Positions 50,929 through 60,578 of a stretch of DNA of 64,000 nt are shown here, piece after piece (position 1 is the stretch's first letter; each line of letters begins with the position of its first letter). Location of the stretch: the NCBI GenBank assembly GCA_024235615.1, contig JACKMB010000001.1:248001-312000 (forward strand), written 5' to 3'. Position numbers and translations under genes: made by a program. Under the pieces are notes generated by a model. The model made no database searches. It was given only the letters and a program-made list of their open reading frames with translations, and was not told the DNA's origin. This stretch comes from Thauera sp. GTDB lineage: Bacteria > Pseudomonadota > Gammaproteobacteria > Burkholderiales > Rhodocyclaceae.

Positions 50929-53861
50929 GACGACACCCTGCGCAGCGCACCGGCAGCGGCGAAGACCACGCCCATCTCCCCCGCCACCGCGCCGAACTCG
51001 ACCGCGTAGCCGGCACCTTCGTCATACACCGACACCACCGTACCCACGCTGCCGGCAGGCACCGCGCCACCGTCGAAGGCGATGTCGACCAACGCAACCA
51101 CCCGGGCATGCTCCGCGATCGCAACACCGCCGACGCAGGCGCGCAGCTGCTCGGCCACGCCACGCCCCTGCGCGTCCCGCTCCACGGCGAGCAGGAACAG
51201 GTTGCCGCTCAGGCGCGCCCACAGCTCGCCCACGCGCTGCTTCTCGATCGCGTCGTCCGCGCTCTTGTAGCCCTCGCCCTTGTACTCGACCACCAGCAGG
51301 CGACCATCCTCCAGTTCGGCGACGAAGTCGGGATAGAAGCGGTCGCTCGCGGTCGGCAGCCAGAACGAGAACTCCGGAAAGCGCGGCAGGTTGCGCACCC
51401 AGTGCCGCAGCTGCGGCAGGTCGTCGAGCGCGACCGCGCAGTGATATTCGTGGTCGGTCTGGCGCGCGCCCGCCTCCTGCAGATCGCCGATCACGCCGTA
51501 ATAGTGCTTGGCGAAGCGGTGGCGGCCGGTGTAGTACGGCGGGCGGGCCGGATACAGCCCGCGACCGAACACGAAGACGTATTCGGCGCTGATGCAGGCC
51601 GGCGTCTCGAAGCCGCTCAGCACGCGCTGCAGGCCCTGGCGCTGCGCGTTCTCGCGCAGCGCGCGCAGGCGTTCGGCGAGCGCGTCGGCGAGCCGGTTGC
51701 GGTGGCGCACCAGGGCGGTCAGCGTGTGGCCCTCGTAGCGCACCAGCCAGCGCAGCACGCGACCCAGCCAGGCGAGCATCTGCGGCTGCGGCGTGCCGGG
51801 CTCGCGCAGGCGCGCGTCCAGCCAGTGCAGCAGGTCGGCCTCGGTCACCGTGGTCGGCACCAGATCCAGGTTGACCGCGTAAGCGGCGCGCTCCTGCTCG
51901 ATGCGCAGATGGCCGTGGTCCAGATCCACCAGGTAGGCGCCCGGCGATTCGTCGGGGCGGAAGCCGGGCAGTTCGGGCGGCTGGTCGGCGAGGACGAAGC
52001 CGGCGAGATCGAGCAGGGTCTCGCGCTCGGCCAGCTCCAGCTCGCCCTGCGCATCACGCACGCACAGCAAGGGCAGCGGGCGGAACGCCACGCCACGCTG
52101 CGAGGGCGAGGCGAAGGTCCGGTGGCGCAGCTCGAAGCGGTCGAGCTCGCGCGTCAGGGCGTCGCGCGCCTTGCGCTCGGGGATTGCCGCGACCAGCGCG
52201 GCGCGCAGTTCGGGCGGTGGCGGTTGGTCCAGGCTCACCCGCAGCTCGCCATCCGGCCGGGTCTCGATGCGCAGTGCGGGCGTCCCCGCGCCCGTGTCGA
52301 GCGCGAACAGCTCGGCCGCCGCGGCCGCCGGCAGCACCAGCTCCAGCGCAGGCAAGGCCGGGGCGGACGGCTCGCCCTCCGCGCCCGTGTCGCCCCACAG
52401 CGGCAGACTGGTCGGGAACACCGCCTGCACCGCCTCCAGCTCCTCGAAGCCCATCGCCACCAGGCGGTCGGCGAGCTCCCCGGCCACCCGCGTGCTCTGG
52501 GCGCTCGCCAGGTGGGCATAGGCGCGATTGAGCAGCTCGCTGCGTCGCCGCTTTGCGTAGGGCATGCGCAGCACGCGGCCGAGCAACTGCTCCATGTCGC
52601 GGCTCGAGCCCACGTTCTGCAGGCTGCAGAACACATAGGCGAATGAGCAGTCCCAGCCCTCCTTGAGCGCCTCGACGGTGATCACCACCTCCACCGGGCA
52701 GGCCGGGTCGAACAGGTTCACGCCGTCGAGCTCGCGCTGCGTGCCGGTGGCGACGGCGATGCGCTCGGGGGCGATGTTCTCCTGTGCGATCAAGTGCTCG
52801 CGCAGGCGCTCCACGTTCATCTCGCCGCGCTTGTCCTCGGCCTGCAACAGCAGGATCGGGCGCAGGTAGTCGCCGCCCGCGGCCAGCTCGCGCGCGGCCT
52901 CCTCGGCGAGGCGGGTGCGGGTGAGCAGCGCGTCGCGCACGGCCTCCTCCCAGTTGGGATGGGCGCTCAGCACGATCGGCAGCTTGATCATCTCCTCGGC
53001 TTTGAGCTCCTCGGCCGAGACGTGGTAGAGCACGTTGCTGCGGTGGCGGCCCTGGCGCACCGGGGTGGCGGTCATCTCGATCAGCGCCGCCGGGCGCAGG
53101 CGGGCGAAGCTGTCGTAGCTCAGCGGCGTGCGCGCGTTGTGCGCCTCGTCGATAATCACCACCGGGCGGTGCCAGTACATCAGGTTGGCGAAGCTGCGCT
53201 TGACCTTGCCGAGGTCGGCGCGGCCGAGGTAGGGCTGGACCTCGAGGTCGCGCTCGCTCACGCGCTCGAAACCGGGCAGCTCGGGGGCGCGCTCGAAATG
53301 CGGCTCGAAGTCCTCCTTGTAGGCATAGACGTCGCGCCCCGAGGTGTCGTCCACGCGCAGCGTCTGCAGCGTGCCGACGATCACCAGCGCACGCGCGCCG
53401 ATGTCCTGCGGGCGGATCTGGTCGCTGTCGGCGATGTCGAGCACGCGCACACCATCGACGCCGAAATGCGCCTCCAGCGCCTCGCGGTAGGGGTGGCCGG
53501 GGGTCTTCAGCGCGCTGAGCGTCTGCTGGCGGATCACGTTGGTGGGCACCAGCCACAGCGCCAGCGGCCGGTCCTGGCCGGTGTAGTGGCGGGCCGCGGC
53601 GGCGAGCGCGTGCGCGCCGAGCAGGGTCTTGCCGCCGCCGGTGGGGATGCGCACGCACACGTAGGGCGTGGCCCCATCGTCGTTGACGAAGCCCTGCGCC
53701 AGATAGGGCGGGATCGTCTCCGCCGCGTGCTCCTGTTCGAGCAGGGTCTGGCGGAAGGCGGCGTCGAGCGCGGCCTCGTCGCGCGCGCCGCGGGCCAGGG
53801 CGAAGAAGCGCGCGAGCGCGGCGAGCGCCTCGCGCTGGTAACGCTTGAGGGTCAGCGCCAT
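50925..53861 (-). CDS. Type III restriction enzyme Res subunit
   Basis: A 978-residue helicase-nuclease. The N-terminal superfamily 2 helicase has Walker A PTGGGKTLLG and the DEAH box VIIDEAHNA, followed by TATPVR and a second RecA domain ending QLLGRVLRMPYAKRR. Near the C-terminus, FYPDFVAELEDGRLLVVEYKGEGY gives the PD-(D/E)xK nuclease. It overlaps the 3' end of the methyltransferase gene by 10 bp. It cleaves after head-to-head communication of unmethylated sites. Confidence 0.9.
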   Translation of the reverse strand: MALTLKRYQREALAALARFFALARGARDEAALDAAFRQTLLEQEHAAETIPPYLAQGFVNDDGATPYVCVRIPTGGGKTLLGAHALAAAARHYTGQDRPLALWLVPTNVIRQQTLSALKTPGHPYREALEAHFGVDGVRVLDIADSDQIRPQDIGARALVIVGTLQTLRVDDTSGRDVYAYKEDFEPHFERAPELPGFERVSERDLEVQPYLGRADLGKVKRSFANLMYWHRPVVIIDEAHNARTPLSYDSFARLRPAALIEMTATPVRQGRHRSNVLYHVSAEELKAEEMIKLPIVLSAHPNWEEAVRDALLTRTRLAEEAARELAAGGDYLRPILLLQAEDKRGEMNVERLREHLIAQENIAPERIAVATGTQRELDGVNLFDPACPVEVVITVEALKEGWDCSFAYVFCSLQNVGSSRDMEQLLGRVLRMPYAKRRRSELLNRAYAHLASAQSTRVAGELADRLVAMGFEELEAVQAVFPTSLPLWGDTGAEGEPSAPALPALELVLPAAAAAELFALDTGAGTPALRIETRPDGELRVSLDQPPPPELRAALVAAIPERKARDALTRELDRFELRHRTFASPSQRGVAFRPLPLLCVRDAQGELELAERETLLDLAGFVLADQPPELPGFRPDESPGAYLVDLDHGHLRIEQERAAYAVNLDLVPTTVTEADLLHWLDARLREPGTPQPQMLAWLGRVLRWLVRYEGHTLTALVRHRNRLADALAERLRALRENAQRQGLQRVLSGFETPACISAEYVFVFGRGLYPARPPYYTGRHRFAKHYYGVIGDLQEAGARQTDHEYHCAVALDDLPQLRHWVRNLPRFPEFSFWLPTASDRFYPDFVAELEDGRLLVVEYKGEGYKSADDAIEKQRVGELWARLSGNLFLLAVERDAQGRGVAEQLRACVGGVAIAEHARVVALVDIAFDGGAVPAGSVGTVVSVYDEGAGYAVEFGAVAGEMGVVFAAAGALRRVSS

Positions 53862-55432
53862 GCCGGAGCCTCCTGTCGCGCGCGGATGTCGTAGGGAATC
53901 TGGCGGAAGTCGATGCCGAGCGCGCGCCGGCGCATCTCGGACAGCCGGCAGGCCTCGCCGAACACCACCCGCGGCGTGCCCGCCGCCAACCCGGCGCCTG
54001 CGGCCGCCTCGTCGAGCAGCGCCGCCACCGCCGAGGTCAGCACGTTGCCGCCCTGCGGCCGGCGGTCGCCGAGCACGCCATTGAAGAGCAGGAAGTAGGC
54101 GCGCCCCTCGTGCACGCCGAGCAGCGGCGAGGCCGGCTGCGCGTCGGCGGCCTGGGGCCGCCACGGGGTGCGCGTCTCCTGATACCAGATCCACGCCGCC
54201 AGCGTGGCGAAGCCGATAGCGGGGTCGACCTGGCCGTCGGGCAGGAACACCGGCGCGCCGAGGCGGGCGAAGCGCACCCCGCCGCCGCCCTGCCAGTCCA
54301 CCGCCTTCGAGATCCCGCCCTGTTCGCCCGCGATCACCTTCTGCAGGCGCGGCAGGCAGTGGGTGTGCGCGTGCTCGCCCATCTCGATGCCGATGTAGCG
54401 CCGACCCATCTTGTGCGCGACCGCCGCGGTGGTGCCGGAGCCGAGGAAGCTGTCGAGGACGAGGTCGCCGGGGTTGGTGGCGATGTGGAGGACACGTTCT
54501 AACAAGCGCTCGGGCTTCGGTGTAGCGAAGCTCGTATCGGCACCGAAGAGGGTGTTCGATTCCTTTTTTGCTTCGTCCGTGTGACCAACCTCCTCGTGCG
54601 GCCACCACGTCCATGGAACGAAGCCTTCCACCTCAGACAAGTAACGAATCACGCTTGGCTGTGCATTGCCGTCACGTCCCCAGTAGATGCGACCCGACTT
54701 GAGCAGCTTCTTGAATTCGCCTTCGATCGTCGACCAGCAGCGACCTTCAGGTGGACGATGTCGCTTCCCGTTTGGCGCGACAATCTCATACATCTGATTC
54801 GGTCGAAATCCCTGCGCAGTCATTGGCAGGCCACGCCAACGTTTGGTTGGATCGGTTTCATTGGGGTTATCTGGATTACGGTAAATCTTGGCCTGCACGT
54901 CATCCGGCGGAATGCGATTGCGGCACTTTTTGAAGGCGTCGGGGTTCTTCGCATATGTGATTACATAATCGTGCACATCGCCGATTGCCTCACGGTTCTC
55001 CCGCGAATAGCGCTTCTGCCAGACATTACTCGCGATGAAATTCCCCCGCCCGAACACCTCGTCCATCAACACCTTCAGGTAGTGCCCCTCGTTGTCGTCG
55101 ATCGACACCCAGATGCTGCCGTCCTCGGCGAGCAGCTCGCGCAGCAGCTCCAGCCGCGGCGCCATCATCGACAGCCACTGGCTGTGCTCGAGGTTGTCGT
55201 CGTAGTGCTCGAAGGCCGAGCGGGTGTTGTACGGCGGGTCGATGTAGATGCACTTGACCCGGCCGGCATGGAAGGGCAGCAGCGCCTTGAGCGCGTCGAG
55301 GTTGTCGCCCTGGATCAGCCAGTTGTCGGCCGCGGGGTCACCGTGGACGGCGTCCACTTCGATCAGCCGGTAAGGCACGGCCGCGGCGGCCTGCAGGGCC
55401 TGGCGCTTGTTCAGCCAGTCGAGGATGGGCAT
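53852..55432 (-). CDS. Type III DNA methyltransferase Mod subunit
   Basis: A 526-residue beta-class adenine or cytosine-N4 methyltransferase: catalytic IDPPYNT (Asp65) comes first and the SAM site DSFLGSGTT near residue 340 follows. Between them lies the target-recognition region (about 135-315), encoded by 54490-55030, whose base composition is distinctly lower in GC than the flanks. It is the first gene of the operon with Res. ATG 55432 yields MPILDWLNKRQAL, the usual start. Recognition sequence unknown. Confidence 0.91.
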   Translation of the reverse strand: MPILDWLNKRQALQAAAAVPYRLIEVDAVHGDPAADNWLIQGDNLDALKALLPFHAGRVKCIYIDPPYNTRSAFEHYDDNLEHSQWLSMMAPRLELLRELLAEDGSIWVSIDDNEGHYLKVLMDEVFGRGNFIASNVWQKRYSRENREAIGDVHDYVITYAKNPDAFKKCRNRIPPDDVQAKIYRNPDNPNETDPTKRWRGLPMTAQGFRPNQMYEIVAPNGKRHRPPEGRCWSTIEGEFKKLLKSGRIYWGRDGNAQPSVIRYLSEVEGFVPWTWWPHEEVGHTDEAKKESNTLFGADTSFATPKPERLLERVLHIATNPGDLVLDSFLGSGTTAAVAHKMGRRYIGIEMGEHAHTHCLPRLQKVIAGEQGGISKAVDWQGGGGVRFARLGAPVFLPDGQVDPAIGFATLAAWIWYQETRTPWRPQAADAQPASPLLGVHEGRAYFLLFNGVLGDRRPQGGNVLTSAVAALLDEAAAGAGLAAGTPRVVFGEACRLSEMRRRALGIDFRQIPYDIRARQEAPAWR

Positions 55433-55607
55433 GGGTGGGAGCCGTTCGAATCGATGTTGATGTCATTGTAGCCGCGACCGGCGGCCGAGCGCGGGAACAG
55501 CAGGTCCGCTGCGGCCTGCGCGCGGGGCCCGAGGATAACGCATCGGCCGCCCGGGCCGGCAGCCTTGCGGTGTGTGCGAACGGTTGCGGCCGATGGTCGC
55601 GGCGGAA

Positions 55608-57050
55608 TCACCCCGCCACCGCCCGCTTCAGCCGCGCCACCGCGCCCTCGACCGCGCCCTCGTCCAGGTTCCCGTAGCCGAGCACCAGCCCGTTGCAGCC
55701 CACCGGCGGGCGGGCGTAAGCCGACAGGGCGCGCACGCCCAGCCCGAGCCGCGCGGCGCGCTGCGCCACCGCGACATCGGGGAGCGCATCGGGCAGCCAC
55801 ATCACCAGATGCAGCCCGGCCTCGCCGCCCGACAGCACCAGCCCGGGGCCGAAGGCCTGCTGCAGGGCGGCGCGCAGCGCAGCCTGGCGGGCGCTGTAGC
55901 GGGCGCGCATGCGACGGACGTGGGTGGTGTAGTGGCCGCGCGCGATGAAGTCGGCGAGCGCGCGCTGCTCGATGCCCTGCCCGGCGCGGGTGGCGCGCGC
56001 CGCGGCGTGGATGAAGTCGTCCGCGACCGTGCGCGGCAGCACCAGGTAGCCCAGGCGCAGGCCCGGATACAGCGTCTTGCTGAAGGTGCCGGCATAGACC
56101 ACCGGGGCGTCGGCGTGCAGGCCGAACAGCGCGGGCGGCGCCGGGCCGGCGCGGCGGAACTCGCTGTCGTAGTCGTCCTCCACGATCCAGGCGCCGGCCG
56201 CGCGGGCGCGCTCGATGAGCGCGAGCCGGCGCGCCAGCGACATCACCCGCCCGGTGGGGTACTGGTGCGAGGGGGTGACCATGATCAGGCGCGGTCGCCG
56301 ATGCTGCCAATCGTCGGCGCCGGGGGCCAGGCCCTCGGCGTCGACCGCGACGTCGTGCACCCGCAGGCCGGCGAGGCCGAAGGCGACGCGGGCGGCGAGG
56401 TAGCCCGGGTTCTCGACCCACACCGTGTCGCCGTGATCGGCGAGCAGGCGCGCGCACAGGTCGAGCGCCGCCTGCGTGCCGCTGGTGATCAGGATCTGCG
56501 CGGCGTCCACCGCGAGGCCACGCACGCTCGTCAGGTGGGCCGCGAGCGCCGCGCGCAAGGCGGGATCGCCACCGTGCGCCGCATAACCGAGCTGCCGCCA
56601 GCCGGCGTCGCGCCACGCACGCTCGAGGCAGGCGCGCCAGGCGCGGAAGGGAAAGGCACCGAAATCCGGCACGCCGGGCGAGAACGGCAGCGCTTCGGCG
56701 TCGCGCGCCGGCTCGCGCTGCAGCGCCGCCGCGGCGCGCGCGGACAGGGTCGGCGAGGCCTCCCGCGCAGGCGACGCTGGCTGCGCGGCGCGCACTGCAG
56801 CAGGCAGCGTCGCCACGCGCGTCCCCTGGCGGTCCGCGACCAGGCAGCCCTCGGCGACGAGCTGCTCGTAGGCGAACAGCACCGTGTTGCGCGCGATGCC
56901 GAGCGTCGCCGCGAGGCTGCGGCTGGCGGGCAGGCACGTATTGGCCGGCAACCGACCGCTCAGGATGGCCTCGCGCAGGCGCAGGTAGAGCACGCGCTGG
57001 CGCGGCACGGCCGCGGGCAGGGGCGGAGCGAGCAGCCAGTCGAGCTCCAT
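55608..57050 (-). CDS. PdxR-like MocR-family regulator
   Basis: A 480-residue fusion of a GntR winged helix (about 15-75: LYLRLREAILSGRLPANTCLPASRSLAATLGIARNTVLFAYEQLVAEG) with an inactive class I aminotransferase domain; the PLP lysine is in GTFSKTLYPGLRLG. MocR proteins sense PLP and control vitamin B6 or other genes. It is divergent from a PNPOx-like gene, which supports a B6-related role. ATG 57050 is taken because it starts the winged-helix domain. Confidence 0.9.
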   Translation of the reverse strand: MELDWLLAPPLPAAVPRQRVLYLRLREAILSGRLPANTCLPASRSLAATLGIARNTVLFAYEQLVAEGCLVADRQGTRVATLPAAVRAAQPASPAREASPTLSARAAAALQREPARDAEALPFSPGVPDFGAFPFRAWRACLERAWRDAGWRQLGYAAHGGDPALRAALAAHLTSVRGLAVDAAQILITSGTQAALDLCARLLADHGDTVWVENPGYLAARVAFGLAGLRVHDVAVDAEGLAPGADDWQHRRPRLIMVTPSHQYPTGRVMSLARRLALIERARAAGAWIVEDDYDSEFRRAGPAPPALFGLHADAPVVYAGTFSKTLYPGLRLGYLVLPRTVADDFIHAAARATRAGQGIEQRALADFIARGHYTTHVRRMRARYSARQAALRAALQQAFGPGLVLSGGEAGLHLVMWLPDALPDVAVAQRAARLGLGVRALSAYARPPVGCNGLVLGYGNLDEGAVEGAVARLKRAVAG

Positions 57051-57075
57051 CGTGGCTCCATTCGTGTGGGTTGCT

Positions 57076-57097
57076 GTGGCACTACGCAAGGTACCAC
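57076..57097. promoter_or_regulatory. Inverted repeat in the PdxR-like/PNPOx divergent promoter
   Basis: GTGGCAC and GTACCAC form an inverted repeat (one mismatch) with an 8-nt spacer, 26 bp from the regulator start and 47 bp from the divergent gene. It is a plausible binding site for the MocR regulator. Confidence 0.5.
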
Positions 57098-57143
57098 CAC
57101 GAACCTAGGATGGCGTGGTCGAAACCTTCGGAGCCTTGAAGCC

Positions 57144-57782
57144 ATGCCCCACACCACCGCCCCCTCCCCGCGCACCCGCGTCCGCCGCCTGCCCGAGCGC
57201 GCGCACTACGACGCCGACAGCATCGCCGCCATCGTCGACGCGGCGATGCTGTGCACCGTCGCCTTCCAGATCGACGGCATGGTGCACGCGATCCCGACGA
57301 TCCACTGGCGCGAGGGCGGGCATCTGTACATCCACGGCGCCAAGGGCTCGCGCATGCTGAAGGCGCTGACGGACGGCGAAGCCTGCGTGACGATCGCGCT
57401 CGCCGACGGCCTGGTGCTGGCGCGCTCGGCCTTGCATCACTCGATGAACTACCGCTCGGTGGTGATCTACGGCCGCTTCGAGGCGGTGACCGAGCCCGCG
57501 TACAAGCTCGCCAGCCTGCGCGCCTTCATCGACGGGCTCTACCCCGGGCGCTGGGACACGCTGCGCCCGATCAACGACAAGGAGCTCAACGCCACCACCG
57601 TGCTGCGGATCGCACTCGACGAGGCCTCGGCCAAGGTGCGCGACTGGGGCGTGAAGGACGACGAGGAAGACCTGGAGTGGCCGGTGTGGGCGGGCGTGAT
57701 CCCGCTGCGCACGGAGACGGGCGCGCCGGAGATCGAGCACGACAGCGTGGGCCGGGTGGTGCCGCCGACCCGCTTCGGATAA
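57144..57782 (+). CDS. PNPOx-like flavin/split-barrel protein
   Basis: A 212-residue protein of the pyridoxamine 5'-phosphate oxidase-like family (FMN-binding split barrel): DAAMLCTVAFQIDGMVHAIPTIHWREGGHLYIHG, SRMLKALTDGEACVTIAL and YRSVVIYGRFEAV. The substrate may be a B6 vitamer, a flavin or heme. Divergence from a MocR/PdxR-type regulator favours the first. No ideal ribosome-binding site is visible before ATG 57144. Confidence 0.85.
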   Translation: MPHTTAPSPRTRVRRLPERAHYDADSIAAIVDAAMLCTVAFQIDGMVHAIPTIHWREGGHLYIHGAKGSRMLKALTDGEACVTIALADGLVLARSALHHSMNYRSVVIYGRFEAVTEPAYKLASLRAFIDGLYPGRWDTLRPINDKELNATTVLRIALDEASAKVRDWGVKDDEEDLEWPVWAGVIPLRTETGAPEIEHDSVGRVVPPTRFG

Positions 57783-57819
57783 GGGGAGCGGCCGGCGCCG
57801 CAAAGTTCGCGCTAGGCCA

Positions 57820-58320
57820 TCACGGACGCCGCCGGGTGTTGCCGAAGCGACCGCCGCCGGGCCGGCCCCCGTACGGACGCCTGCGTACGTCCTCGTCTTC
57901 GCGCTTGGGCTTGGGCATCAGGAGGTTCTTGCCGCCCTGCTGCGCCAGCCTGGCGTGCTCCTGCAGCGCGGCCTCGAACTGCCCGGCGCCGACCTCGATG
58001 GCTGCATGCTCGGCGGCCGGCTTGTAGGCCGCCAGGCGCTCGCGCACCAGGAACACGCGCTCGTCGGCCTCGGCCTTCTTCGGCAGGCCCTCGACCAGCT
58101 GCAAGGCGGCCGGCGTCAGCGCGTACCCCTCGCCCACCGCGGCCAACAGCCCGTGGGTGACGAAGCGCTCGAAGGCCGTGGCCCACGCCGCGGGCGCGGT
58201 GACCGGAAAGCCCATGAACTCGGCGGCCGCGACGATATCGGTCAGCGCGGCGGGTCGCCTCTTCGCGGCGATCAGGGTCGCCAGCAGCAACTGCGCGTCG
58301 GTGCCGTGGATGGGATACAT
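57820..58320 (-). CDS. Hypothetical soluble protein with basic Gly/Arg-rich tail
   Basis: A 166-residue protein. The helical, winged-helix-like N-terminal part (MYPIHGTDAQLLLATLIAAKRRPAALTDIVAAAEF) suggests nucleic-acid binding, and the C-terminal tail (about 135-166) is rich in Arg, Gly and Pro. No family is recognised. It stands alone between the PNPOx and metY genes. Codon use and composition support a real gene. Confidence 0.68.
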   Translation of the reverse strand: MYPIHGTDAQLLLATLIAAKRRPAALTDIVAAAEFMGFPVTAPAAWATAFERFVTHGLLAAVGEGYALTPAALQLVEGLPKKAEADERVFLVRERLAAYKPAAEHAAIEVGAGQFEAALQEHARLAQQGGKNLLMPKPKREDEDVRRRPYGGRPGGGRFGNTRRRP

Positions 58321-58534
58321 GGGGTTCGCCTGCCTCTCGGGTTGTGAAGCGCGCCATGATGCCCGAGGCGCGGCGATCCGGCGCGGGGGAAGCGATCGTT
58401 CCGCGCAACAAACGTCCGCTCGGCTTGCGTCGCGAGCGGACAGGCTCGGCTCCTTACCGATCGGGAGCGCCGGCTTGCGGGCCTCGCCGCCACCGATCCA
58501 GCGACCGGGCTGCCCGTATCCAGCCCGCGCTGGC

Positions 58535-58540
58535 TATACT
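58535..58540 (+). promoter_or_regulatory. Likely -10 element of metY
   Basis: TATACT lies 35 bp before ATG 58575 and stands out in the GC-rich surroundings. No strong -35 is visible. No SAM riboswitch or other structured leader was recognised between 58321 and 58574. Confidence 0.4.
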
Positions 58541-58574
58541 CCCCGCCACTTTCACCCAAGGGGAGACCTGACCC

Positions 58575-59846
58575 ATGAAGCTCGAGACCATCGCCGTGCA
58601 CGGCGGCTATTCGCCCGACCCCACCACCAAGGCCGTCGCGGTGCCGATCTACCAGACCACCTCGTACGCCTTCGACGACACCCAGCACGGCGCGGACCTC
58701 TTCGACCTCAAGGTGCAGGGCAACATCTACACCCGCATCATGAATCCGACCACCGCGGTGCTGGAGCAGCGCGTGGCGGAGCTCGAAGGCGGCATCGGCG
58801 CGCTCGCCGTGGCCTCGGGCATGTCGGCGATCACCTACGCCATCCAGACCATCGCCGAGGCCGGCGACAACATCGTCTCGGCCTCGACCCTATACGGCGG
58901 CACCTACAACCTCTTCGCCCACACCTTCCCGCAGTTCGGCATCGAGGTGCGCTTCGCCGACTACCGCGACCCGGACAGCTTCGCCGCGCTCATCGACGCG
59001 CGCACCAAGGCGATCTACTGCGAATCGGTGGGCAACCCGCTGGGCAACGTCACCGACATCGGGCGCCTGGCCGAGATCGCCCACAAGGCCGGCGTGCCGC
59101 TGATCGTGGACAACACCGTGCCCTCGCCCTACCTGTGCCGCCCCTTCGAGCACGGCGCCGACATCGTGGTGCACGCGCTCACCAAGTACCTCGGCGGCCA
59201 CGGCAACTCGATCGGCGGCGCCATCGTCGATTCGGGCAAGTTCCCCTGGGCCGAGCACAAGGCGCGCTTCAAGCGCCTGAACGAGCCGGACGTCTCCTAC
59301 CACGGCGTGTGCTACACCGAGGCCCTGGGTGCCGCCGCCTTCATCGGCCGCGCGCGCGTGGTGCCGCTGCGCAACACCGGCGCGGCGATCTCGCCCTTCA
59401 ACAGCTTCCTGATCCTGCAAGGCATCGAGACCCTGGCGCTGCGCATGGACCGCATCTGCACCAACACGATCAAGGTCGCCGAGTACCTGAAGAAGCACGC
59501 CAAGGTCGAGTGGGTGAACTACGCCGGCCTGCCCGACCACGCCGACCACGGCCTGGTGAAGAAGTACATGGGCGGGCGCGCCTCGGGCATTTTGTCGTTC
59601 GGCGTCAAGGGTGGGTTCGAGGCGGGCGGCCGCTTCCAGGACGCGTTGAAGCTGATCACCCGCCTGGTCAACATCGGCGACGCCAAGTCGTTGGCCTGCC
59701 ACCCGGCTTCCACCACCCACCGCCAGCTCTCGCCGGCGGAACTCGCCAAGGCCGGCGTGTCGCCCGACATGGTGCGGCTGTCGATCGGCATCGAGCACAT
59801 CGACGACATCATCGCCGACCTGGAGCAGGCGCTGGCGGCGGTTTGA
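58575..59846 (+). CDS. metY: O-acetylhomoserine aminocarboxypropyltransferase (sulfhydrylase)
   Basis: Makes homocysteine (or methionine) from O-acetylhomoserine and sulfide (or methanethiol) with PLP. The 423-residue protein has the Cys/Met-metabolism fold: [27 protein letters not shown], the glycine-rich VASGMSAI and the PLP lysine in [19 protein letters not shown] precedes ATG 58575. It stands alone, with a REP cluster after it. Confidence 0.94.
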   Translation: MKLETIAVHGGYSPDPTTKAVAVPIYQTTSYAFDDTQHGADLFDLKVQGNIYTRIMNPTTAVLEQRVAELEGGIGALAVASGMSAITYAIQTIAEAGDNIVSASTLYGGTYNLFAHTFPQFGIEVRFADYRDPDSFAALIDARTKAIYCESVGNPLGNVTDIGRLAEIAHKAGVPLIVDNTVPSPYLCRPFEHGADIVVHALTKYLGGHGNSIGGAIVDSGKFPWAEHKARFKRLNEPDVSYHGVCYTEALGAAAFIGRARVVPLRNTGAAISPFNSFLILQGIETLALRMDRICTNTIKVAEYLKKHAKVEWVNYAGLPDHADHGLVKKYMGGRASGILSFGVKGGFEAGGRFQDALKLITRLVNIGDAKSLACHPASTTHRQLSPAELAKAGVSPDMVRLSIGIEHIDDIIADLEQALAAV

Positions 59847-59901
59847 TGAGGTAGTTGGCGCACCTGAACGGGGCAGACTGCGGCCGCGCAGCGGAATCGT
59901 G

Positions 59902-59946
59902 GTCTGTCCCGTATCTTTCGAATCACAGTCTGTCCCGTGTTTTTCG
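59902..59946 (+). repeat. Tandem 19-bp direct repeat
   Basis: Two copies of GTCTGTCCCGTRTYTTTCG start at 59902 and 59928. Similar motifs occur at the edges of small transposable or REP-type units. It lies between metY and a REP cluster. Confidence 0.6.
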
Positions 59947-59949
59947 CCC

Positions 59950-60078
59950 CCGCTCCTACAGCCCCTCGACCCGCGTCGTTTCTCCTGTAGGAGCGCCGGC
60001 AGGCGCGAAAGCGGCGGTGGAGACCGGCACGCGCGCCGAGCATCCGCTCGCCCAGTTCGCGGCTGCCGCCGCTCCTAC
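59950..60078. repeat. REP cluster between metY and dtd
   Basis: A partial reverse element ends at CGCTCCTACA near 59960. A complete GTAGGAGC + GCGCC/GGCGC element lies at 59987-60009 and a reverse GTAGGAG + GCGGC/GCCGC element at 60056-60078. The last two form a BIME-like inverted pair. dtd starts 27 bp later. Confidence 0.8.
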
Positions 60079-60104
60079 AGAAGCCCCTGTCGTAAGGATT
60101 TTCG

Positions 60105-60578
60105 ATGCTCGCAGTCCTGCAACGCGTCTCCGAAGCACGCGTGATCGTCGACGGCGAAACCATCGGCGAGATCGGCCCCGGCCTGCTCGCGCTGGTGTGC
60201 GCCGAGCGCGGCGACACCCCCGCCGAGGCCGACAAGCTGCTCGCCAAGATGCTCAAGCTGCGCATCTTTTCCGACGAGGCCGGGAAGATGAACCGCTCGG
60301 TGCAGGACGTGGAAGGCGGGTTGCTGGTGGTCAGCCAGTTCACGCTGGCCGCCGACTCCTCGGGCGGCAACCGGCCGAGCTTCACCAACGCCGCCGACCC
60401 GCGGACCGGCCAGGCGCTCTACGAGCATTTCGTCGCGCGGGCGCGCGCCGCCCACCCGCAGGTGCAGACCGGCCGCTTCGCCGCCGACATGAAGGTGCAA
60501 CTCATCAACGATGGCCCGGTCACAGTGCCGCTGCGCATCGCCCCGACCGGAACCGACAACGCCCGGGGTTTGCTGTAG
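60105..60578 (+). CDS. dtd: D-aminoacyl-tRNA deacylase
   Basis: Removes D-amino acids mischarged onto tRNA. The 157-residue protein has the Dtd signatures SQFTLAAD (catalytic threonine motif SQFTL) and the GP-type motif NDGPVTVP. It is about a dozen residues longer than typical Dtd: the extra tail [10 protein letters not shown] runs to a TAG that is part of the GTAG head of a REP element. AAGGA precedes ATG 60105. Confidence 0.94.
   Translation: MLAVLQRVSEARVIVDGETIGEIGPGLLALVCAERGDTPAEADKLLAKMLKLRIFSDEAGKMNRSVQDVEGGLLVVSQFTLAADSSGGNRPSFTNAADPRTGQALYEHFVARARAAHPQVQTGRFAADMKVQLINDGPVTVPLRIAPTGTDNARGLL

Noticed and set aside
58321-58574. SAM riboswitch before metY
   Set aside because: No conserved helices or terminator/anti-terminator pattern could be drawn; only a -10-like hexamer stands out.
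59902-59946. Ends of an insertion sequence
   Set aside because: Only a short direct repeat is present; no transposase, inverted termini or target duplication could be found.
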